64,000 nt of DNA. Origin: Shinella lacus (GTDB lineage: Bacteria > Pseudomonadota > Alphaproteobacteria > Rhizobiales > Rhizobiaceae). This document shows, in pieces, positions 58,378 through 64,000 of this stretch. How positions within the stretch are numbered: the stretch's first letter is position 1; every line of letters starts with the position of its first letter. A program made the position numbers and the translations under genes. Below the pieces are notes generated by a model, which was not told the DNA's origin, made no database searches, and was given only the letters and a program-made list of their open reading frames with translations. The stretch lies in the NCBI RefSeq assembly GCF_010994755.1, contig NZ_WHSB02000006.1, positions 248,001-312,000 on the forward strand, written 5' to 3'.

Positions 58378-59454
58378 ATGACGGAACAGCTTCAGGAAGA
58401 AGGTGCCGCCACGCCAGCGACGAAGTCCGGGAAGGGAAGGAAGATCGCCGGCCTCATGCTGTGCCTTTTGGCTGTGGCAATCGGGGCCGGAGGCTGGGTC
58501 TTTGCCCGCTCGGGCGATACGGCATCGACCGACAACGCCTATGTGCGCGGCGACGTCACCTCGCTTGCGCCGAAGATTTCCGGCTATGTCACGCAGGTCG
58601 AGGTTAACGACAATCAGACGGTCGCGGCTGGCGACGTGCTGTTTCGGATCGATGACCGCGATTATCGCGCACGGCTGGCGCAGGCGGCGGCCAATGTCGA
58701 GGCAGCAGACGCCCGCCTCGCCAATGTCGACGCCGAGGTGCGGCTTCAAGGCATGCTCATTCGGCAGGCTGAGGCCCAGCGTCGGTCGGCCATTGCCGAG
58801 TTGGACCTTGCGACCAAGGCGTCCGACCGGCAGCGCGGCCTTATCCTCAGCAATGCCGTCAGCCAGGCGCGCGTCGATGAAAGCGATTCCGCGCGGGCGC
58901 GGGCGGAGGCGAACCTTGCTGCGGCTTCCGCACTGGTCGAGGCCCAGCAGCAGCGCACTGTCGTGCTCGCCGCCCAGCGCGAAGCCGCCGTCGCCGCCGT
59001 GGCGCAGGCCAAGGCCGCGCGAGATCTTGCCGAGATCGACGTCGACAGCACTGTCGTTCGCGCGCCGGTCGGCGGCGTCGTCGGCAACCGCCAGGTGCGC
59101 GTCGGTCGGCTCGTTGCGCCCGGCGTCTCGCTGCTCGATATCGTTCCGGTCGACGACGTCTGGCTGGTGGCGAATTTCAAGGAAACCCAGCTCGAACATA
59201 TCCGTCCGGGCCAGCGGGTCCGCATCACCGTGGATGGCTATCCCGACGAGACGCTGGAAGGCGTGGTGGACAGTTTCGCGCCGGGTAGCGGCTCGGCCTT
59301 CAGTCTGCTTCCCGCTGACAATGCGACCGGAAACTTCGTCCGCGTCGTGCAGCGCGTTCCCGTCAAAATCCGTTTTGCCGGCAATCCGTTGCCCGGCCGC
59401 CTGGTACCCGGCCTTTCCGCCCGTGTCGCCGTCGATCTTGGAGACAGGCCATGA
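58378..59454 (+). CDS. EmrA-like membrane fusion protein of multidrug efflux pump
   Basis: 358 residues, HlyD/EmrA family. It has an N-terminal anchor (about 23-44), the biotinyl-lipoyl half-motif VTSLAPKISGYVTQVEVNDNQTV, a coiled-coil hairpin (about 100-210), and the C-terminal beta-barrel (VRAPVGGVVGNRQVRVG, DVWLVANFKETQLEHIRPGQRVRI). It bridges the inner-membrane transporter to an outer-membrane channel. Its end overlaps emrB by four bases (ATGA). Confidence 0.93.
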   Translation: MTEQLQEEGAATPATKSGKGRKIAGLMLCLLAVAIGAGGWVFARSGDTASTDNAYVRGDVTSLAPKISGYVTQVEVNDNQTVAAGDVLFRIDDRDYRARLAQAAANVEAADARLANVDAEVRLQGMLIRQAEAQRRSAIAELDLATKASDRQRGLILSNAVSQARVDESDSARARAEANLAAASALVEAQQQRTVVLAAQREAAVAAVAQAKAARDLAEIDVDSTVVRAPVGGVVGNRQVRVGRLVAPGVSLLDIVPVDDVWLVANFKETQLEHIRPGQRVRITVDGYPDETLEGVVDSFAPGSGSAFSLLPADNATGNFVRVVQRVPVKIRFAGNPLPGRLVPGLSARVAVDLGDRP

Positions 59455-61058
59455 CCGTCATCCTCGCCGATATGCCGTCCCGCGGCCGGTCGATGGCCGG
59501 GCCACTGTTCGTCGGCGGCATCGCGCTGGCCGCGCTGACCGAAGCGATCGCCAGCACTGTCCTGGCACTTGGCCGTGCCGACATGATCGGCGACACCTAT
59601 GCCACGCCTGACGAATTCGCGTGGCTGGACATCGGCTACACTGCGCTCAAGCTGATCGGCTTCATGGCCGCGGCCGGGCTGATGGACCGCTTCAATCTTC
59701 GCAATCTTATCCTCGGCGCGACCCTTGTCATGGGGGGCGCGTGTGCGATCGCTGCCGTCACGGCGCGCCTCGATGTCTTGATCGCCCTCCGGCTCCTGCA
59801 GGGTTTTTCCGGCGGCGTCTTGCTGGTGGCGGGCCAGGCGGCGATCTTCCTCGCCTATCCGGCATCCCGCCAACCTGTCCTGCAATGCCTGTTCGCCATC
59901 GGCTCCGTCGTTGCCCCCGCGACGATCGCGCCCGCCTTGGAGGGCTGGTTGCTCGACAGCCATTCCTGGACATGGATTTTCTTCTGCGTCGTGCCCGTTG
60001 CGCTGGCAGCGACCGGGCTTCTCCTCGCCGCCGAAGATCCGATCACGGCGAAGATGGCACGCCGACCCTTCGACGGGATAGGCTTCGTGCTCCTTGCCAT
60101 CACACTGTTCTGCCTCACTTATGTTTTCAGCCAGGGCAGTCGCTGGGACTGGTTCGAGGCACCGCATCTCCTGTGGTTGGCGGTGATCGCCGCTGCCGCC
60201 TTGGTGACGTTCCTCGGCCGTCAGCTCTTTGCCGCGGAGCGGGGCCTCGTCGATGCAACCCTGTTCGCGTCCGCGGATTTTACATTCGCCTTCATCGTCA
60301 GTTTCGTGGCGGGCGCCGCACTTTTCGGCAGCGCTTTCCTGATCCCGTCCTTCGCCGTCTCCGTGCTCGCCTTCACGCCCACCGATGCCGGTCTGCTGCT
60401 GCTGCCGAGTGGCGCGCTGTTCGTCGTCGCGCTGCTTATCGCTGCCTTTCTGGTGCAGGTGCGCAGCGTCCCTCCCTTCGCCACCGTGCCCTTCGGCATT
60501 CTGATGATCATGGCGGCGATGTGGATGCTGTCAGGGTCGAGCGGCGAGAGCGGCGCGCCGGACATGATGGCAGCGATCCTGCTGCGCGGTTTTGGCCTCG
60601 GCTTCCTGTTTCTGTCGATCACCCTGATCGCCTTCAGCAGGCTTGACGGGCGTAATCTTGCCGCCGGGATCGGCCTTTTCAACAGCGGCCGCCAGCTTGG
60701 CGGGCTGATGGGCGTTGCCGGGCTCCAGACGCTGATCGACCAGGCCACGGTGGCAAACACTGCCGTCATCGGCGCCAATGTCACGGCAGGAACGCCCGCC
60801 GTCGTCGAACGGCTGACTGCCACGACGGCCCTGTTCAGCGCGAAGGGTCTCGACGCGGCCGCCGCCGGCCGCGCGGCGACCAGCCTTCTCGGCAGGTCGG
60901 TGACCGGCCAGTCGACAGTGATCGCCTTCGACACCGCCTTCGCCGCCGTTGCCCTACTCTTCCTCTTTGCCGCTCCCGTGCTGGTCGCTATCAAGATCAC
61001 GCTTGCCAAACGCACCAGAAGGGCACAGCCGAAAGGTGACATCCCGGGCGCGTCGTAG
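59451..61058 (+). CDS. EmrB-like MFS multidrug transporter (DHA2)
   Basis: 535 residues, fourteen predicted helices, MFS DHA2 family. Conserved motif C-like region and QLGGLMGVAGLQTL near helix 11-12 are visible. With the EmrA-like protein it forms a tripartite-type drug efflux pump; the outer-membrane channel is encoded elsewhere. Substrates not predictable. Confidence 0.92.
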   Translation: MTVILADMPSRGRSMAGPLFVGGIALAALTEAIASTVLALGRADMIGDTYATPDEFAWLDIGYTALKLIGFMAAAGLMDRFNLRNLILGATLVMGGACAIAAVTARLDVLIALRLLQGFSGGVLLVAGQAAIFLAYPASRQPVLQCLFAIGSVVAPATIAPALEGWLLDSHSWTWIFFCVVPVALAATGLLLAAEDPITAKMARRPFDGIGFVLLAITLFCLTYVFSQGSRWDWFEAPHLLWLAVIAAAALVTFLGRQLFAAERGLVDATLFASADFTFAFIVSFVAGAALFGSAFLIPSFAVSVLAFTPTDAGLLLLPSGALFVVALLIAAFLVQVRSVPPFATVPFGILMIMAAMWMLSGSSGESGAPDMMAAILLRGFGLGFLFLSITLIAFSRLDGRNLAAGIGLFNSGRQLGGLMGVAGLQTLIDQATVANTAVIGANVTAGTPAVVERLTATTALFSAKGLDAAAAGRAATSLLGRSVTGQSTVIAFDTAFAAVALLFLFAAPVLVAIKITLAKRTRRAQPKGDIPGAS

Positions 61059-61210
61059 CGCATCAGCCCCATGGAGCTGGCAAGCCGACCAAGCGAGAGT
61101 ACGGCGAACGCATTCCGAAAAGGTCCGCAACCGGGCCGTTACGCATAAATATGGTTTTCGTGAAGTTTTCGGGAAAGGTCTGAACCGCCTGAATTTTAAG
61201 CGGTTCAAGC

Positions 61211-61287
61211 TGGTCGGAGTGGAGTGATTCGAACACTCGACCCCCACGTCCCGAACGTGGTGCGCTACCAGACTGCGCTACACTCCG
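61211..61287 (-). tRNA. tRNA-Pro (CGG)
   Basis: Read on the minus strand: acceptor CGGAGTG/CACTCCG, D arm GCGC-AGTCTGGTA-GCGC, anticodon arm CCACG-TTCGGGA-CGTGG with anticodon CGG, and T arm GAGTG-TTCGAAT-CACTC. Discriminator A and an encoded CCA follow (TGGT at 61211-61214 on plus). Confidence 0.97.
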
Positions 61288-61448
61288 TGACCAGCGGCGC
61301 TTCCTATAGATCAGGCTTTTCGTTTCGACAAGCGCAAAATGTCAAAAAAATTCGAGAGCTTGGGCAAAACCCCGGCTGGCCGGGAAATTTTTCTTTGTCG
61401 GCTCAGCGTCGGCGGGAACCGAAAAGCGGCTGTTGCGTTTGGCGAGCC

Positions 61449-61961
61449 ATGGAACAGATCCTCGCCGACTTCTTTCCGCCGACGCGATTGCCCTATCCAG
61501 TCATCCTGGCCCGTATGGTGGGGGCCATCGTGCTGAGCGGGGTGATCGGTGCGGAGAGGGAGTACCGGGAGCATCCGGCGGGACTGCGCACCCATATCCT
61601 GGTGGCGTTGTCGGCCTGCGTCTTCGCCATTCTCTCGATCGAGAGCGTGCATATGGTGGGCTTTGCCGACGAGCAGGTGCAGATCGATCCCCTGCGCGTC
61701 ATCGAGGCGGTCACCGCCGGCGTCGCCTTCCTTGCGGCCGGCATGATCGTCTTCTCGCGGGGTGAGGTAAAAGGCCTGACGACCGGGGCAGGGATGTGGC
61801 TCGCCGGCTCTGTCGGACTGTGCGTGGGCCTCGGCTATTGGTTCATTGCCGTCTTCGCAACGGTTGCCTGCTTCGTCGTGCTTTTCATCATCGGAAGGCT
61901 TGAAATCAAGACGGATGGCGGGACAAAACGGGCTGGCCGGCACGATAAAGATGACAGTTGA
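61449..61961 (+). CDS. MgtC/SapB family membrane protein
   Basis: 170 residues: four to five helices with the MgtC signature ILARMVGAIVLSGVIGAEREYREHPAGLRTHILV and VTAGVAFLAAGMIVFSRGEVKGLTTGAGMWLAGSVGL. It lacks the C-terminal cytosolic domain of Salmonella MgtC. MgtC proteins affect ATP synthase activity and low-magnesium survival in known species. ATG 61449 lies after an open frame that covers the tRNA. Confidence 0.9.
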   Translation: MEQILADFFPPTRLPYPVILARMVGAIVLSGVIGAEREYREHPAGLRTHILVALSACVFAILSIESVHMVGFADEQVQIDPLRVIEAVTAGVAFLAAGMIVFSRGEVKGLTTGAGMWLAGSVGLCVGLGYWFIAVFATVACFVVLFIIGRLEIKTDGGTKRAGRHDKDDS

Positions 61962-62167
61962 ACTCTTGTTTTCAGGCGGTTCGTCGGAATTCTGTTGATT
62001 TACGAATAAATCGCGCCCTATACCGTCTTCCATTGAGGTGGCTCGCGTTTTGCGAGCACCCCCGCATCCGGCCGCTCGCGGCAGGGCGGTCGAGTGGCCC
62101 TTCGCCGCTCGGACAACGGCCGGAGATCGGCCGAACCTCCGGCGTCGATCTTTAAAGAGACAATGTG

Positions 62168-63898
62168 ATGCGTCCATCGGGCAAAGCCGGTGTGGAAGAA
62201 CTCAGAGCCGTGCTGAAATCGAGCGCCGCGGGCTTCCTCGCCATCGGCTTCTTCAGTTTCTTCGTGAACCTGCTCGTGCTCACCGGCCCGCTGTTCATGC
62301 TGCAGATCTACGACCGAGTGCTGTCCTCTCGTTCGGAGGCGACGCTGGTGGCGCTGACGGGGCTGATTATCGGCCTCTATATGGTCATGGGCGTGCTGGA
62401 CCATATCCGCAGCCGCGTCGCGGCGCGCATCGGCGCCCGCTTCCAGGCCCGCTTCGACAAGCGCGTCTTCAACGCCGTGCTCGATCGCACCAACCTGCAC
62501 GCGCAGGGCGTCTCCACCGTCACCGGCATGCGCGATCTCGACGCGATCCAGAAGGTGCTGTCCTCGCCAGCGCTCTTCACGGTGTTCGATATTCCGTGGA
62601 CGCCGTTCTTCCTCTTCATCATCTTCACGTTCCATCCCTGGATGGGCATGCTCGGCGTTGCCGGCGGCCTCATCCTCGTGGCGCTCACCTGGCTCAACCA
62701 GAACGGCACGAAAGATGACCAGGAAAAGGCGATGATCGCGGGCCGCCTCAGCGACGAGATGACCCAGACCTTGCAGAAGGAAAGCGACACCGTGCGCGCG
62801 CTCGGCATGCGCCGCGCCGTCGCCGGCCGCTGGCAGCTCTTGCGTGACAGGGCGCTCGAAGCCAACATCCACTATTCCGACAGCAACGGTTTCTATTCGA
62901 TCTCTTCGAAAACCTTCCGCGTCTTCCTGCAATCGGCGATCCTGGCGCTCGGCGCCTATTTGGTGCTGAAGAACGAGATCACCGCCGGCGCAATGATCGC
63001 AAGCTCCATCATCATCGGCCGTGCGCTTGCCCCCATCGAGGGCGCCATCGGCCAATGGTCTCTCATCCAGCGCGCCATGCAGGGCTGGAAGCAGCTTTCC
63101 GAGCTGCTCGGCCGCGTGCCGGAGGAGACGGCCCGCACCGCGCTGCCGAAGCCCCGCGCCCTGCTGGAGGTCGAGCAGGTGACGGTGGTGCCGCCGGGCG
63201 AGCAGGTCGCGACGCTGCGCATGCTGAATTTCGAACTCAGGCCCGGCCAGGCGCTCGGCGTCATCGGCCAGAGCGCATCGGGCAAGTCGACGCTGGCGCG
63301 CGTGCTCACCGGCATCTGGCCGCCCGCCGCCGGCAAGGTGCGCCTCGATGGTGCCTCGCTCGAACAATACGGCACGGACGGCCTTGCCGACCATGTCGGC
63401 TACCTGCCGCAGGATGTCGTGCTGTTCGAAGGCACGGTGGCGGAAAACATCGCCCGCATGGCGCTCGATCCCGATCCGATGATGGTGGTGGAGGCGGCCA
63501 AGAAGGCCGGCGCGCATGACATGATCCTGCGACTGCCGGATGGCTACGACACGAAGCTGCCGGCCATGGGCGGCCGGCTGTCCGGCGGCCAGAAGCAGCG
63601 CGTCGGCCTCGCCCGCGCGCTCTATGGCGATCCGGTGCTGCTGGTGCTCGACGAACCCAACTCCAACCTCGACGCCGAGGGCTCGATGGCGCTCAACCTC
63701 GCCATCCGCAACATGAAGGCGGATGGCAAGTCCATCGTCATCATGGCGCATCGCCCGGCGGCGATCGAGGAATGCGAACTGATCCTGATCATGGAAAACG
63801 GCCAGCGCCTTGCCTTCGGCCCGCGCGACGACGTGCTGCGCGCGCATCTGCGCAACCACACGCAGGTCGTCGCCGGCACCGGCGGCAGCAACAAATAA
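62168..63898 (+). CDS. Type I secretion ABC permease/ATPase, PrsD-like
   Basis: 576 residues: an N-terminal six-helix domain (FFSFFVNLLVLTGPLFMLQIYDRVLSSRS is typical of PrtD/PrsD), then an ABC domain with Walker A GQSASGKSTLARVLTG, signature RLSGGQKQRVGLARAL and Walker B VLLVLDEPNSNLD. No peptidase domain, so it is of the RTX-exporting type. The ATG at 62168 is preferred over GTG 62165. It ends 14 bases before the adaptor gene. Likely exporter for the RTX protease at 50202. Confidence 0.93.
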   Translation: MRPSGKAGVEELRAVLKSSAAGFLAIGFFSFFVNLLVLTGPLFMLQIYDRVLSSRSEATLVALTGLIIGLYMVMGVLDHIRSRVAARIGARFQARFDKRVFNAVLDRTNLHAQGVSTVTGMRDLDAIQKVLSSPALFTVFDIPWTPFFLFIIFTFHPWMGMLGVAGGLILVALTWLNQNGTKDDQEKAMIAGRLSDEMTQTLQKESDTVRALGMRRAVAGRWQLLRDRALEANIHYSDSNGFYSISSKTFRVFLQSAILALGAYLVLKNEITAGAMIASSIIIGRALAPIEGAIGQWSLIQRAMQGWKQLSELLGRVPEETARTALPKPRALLEVEQVTVVPPGEQVATLRMLNFELRPGQALGVIGQSASGKSTLARVLTGIWPPAAGKVRLDGASLEQYGTDGLADHVGYLPQDVVLFEGTVAENIARMALDPDPMMVVEAAKKAGAHDMILRLPDGYDTKLPAMGGRLSGGQKQRVGLARALYGDPVLLVLDEPNSNLDAEGSMALNLAIRNMKADGKSIVIMAHRPAAIEECELILIMENGQRLAFGPRDDVLRAHLRNHTQVVAGTGGSNK

Positions 63899-63911
63899 GG
63901 GGTTTCGGCCA

Positions 63912-64000
63912 ATGAAAAAGGAAACGGCACCCAGGGACCGCAAGTGGGCCAGCAGCGGCTATGCGATTGCCGGCTATGCGACGGTCTTCGTGCTGCTCGG
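63912..64000 (+). CDS. Type I secretion periplasmic adaptor, PrsE-like (3' end outside window)
   Basis: Only the first 29 or so residues are visible: MKKETAPRDRKWASSGYAIAGYATVFVLLG, split here by the window edge, with a basic start and a membrane helix as in HlyD-type adaptors of rhizobial PrsDE systems. Fourteen bases after the PrsD-like gene, so co-transcribed. The call rests mainly on that context. Confidence 0.75.
   Translation, partial: MKKETAPRDRKWASSGYAIAGYATVFVLL

Noticed and set aside
62018-63943. 641-codon open frame opposite the PrsD-like gene
   Set aside because: Complete overlap with an ABC transporter having all motifs; antisense translation is His/Arg/Glu-rich and featureless.

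Overview
The window is a GC-rich chromosomal segment of an alphaproteobacterium, most likely Rhizobiaceae (Agrobacterium/Rhizobium/Shinella/Ensifer-like). The evidence is the aa3 oxidase cluster order (coxB-coxA-ctaB-small membrane gene-ctaG-coxC-DUF983-surf1), a CcrM methyltransferase, an IalB-family protein, a PrsD/PrsE-type secretion system and many short palindromic intergenic repeats. No rRNA, IS element, prophage or CRISPR array was seen. All identifications come from reading motifs and were not checked by database search.

Layout. 1-2.7 kb: truncated LysR regulator, tldD, IalB-like protein. 3.1-12.6 kb: a long plus-strand series for cytochrome aa3 oxidase and its assembly, then a DUF1304 gene, ispH, thrB and rnhA; a perfect TTGAT-N4-ATCAA (FNR/FixK) box lies just before coxB. 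12.6-20.9 kb: HEAT-like protein, peroxiredoxin, DsbD-N-like protein, YqgE, CsbD, a zinc peptidase, a membrane GGDEF-EAL protein with a degenerate GGDEF motif, and a RimJ-like acetyltransferase. 20.9-22.9 kb: a lower-GC patch that looks inserted, with a small Cys-rich protein, a membrane-anchored protein bearing LAS/MepA-type zinc-peptidase motifs and a membrane-anchored RraB-like protein. 22.9-30.7 kb: M16 peptidase, threonine synthase, lipoprotein, HAD phosphatase, ArsR regulator with a divergent NIPSNAP/ABM pair, and a von Willebrand A protein. 30.8-43.8 kb: MntA/HepT module, ccrM, HAD phosphatase, mutY, DciA-like protein, DsbA-like lipoprotein, smc, ParDE, a 48-residue membrane protein and ppdK.

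43.8-49.9 kb: small lipoproteins, a DUF1499 membrane protein, metallo-hydrolase/cupin pair, tRNA-Gln(UUG) with an AT-rich AbiU2-like HEPN gene beside it, DUF3597 protein and a methyltransferase. 50.2-64 kb is more accessory: a serralysin-like RTX metalloprotease, an orphan 196-residue protein, a 26-residue membrane peptide gene with a strong ribosome binding site, a small HTH protein, a RibD-like reductase, an HWE/HisKA_2 histidine kinase divergent from a CadC-like TPR regulator, an SDR-EmrA-EmrB operon, tRNA-Pro(CGG), an MgtC-like protein, and the start of a type I secretion operon (PrsD-like ATPase, truncated PrsE-like adaptor) that could export the RTX protease.

Short palindromic repeats occur in many intergenic gaps and in several places supply the stop codon or last codons of the neighbouring gene (zinc peptidase, mutY, the metallo-hydrolase). 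The best candidates for new biology are the 20.9-22.9 kb insert, the HEPN gene at tRNA-Gln, the FixK-type box before coxB, and the small-protein genes.
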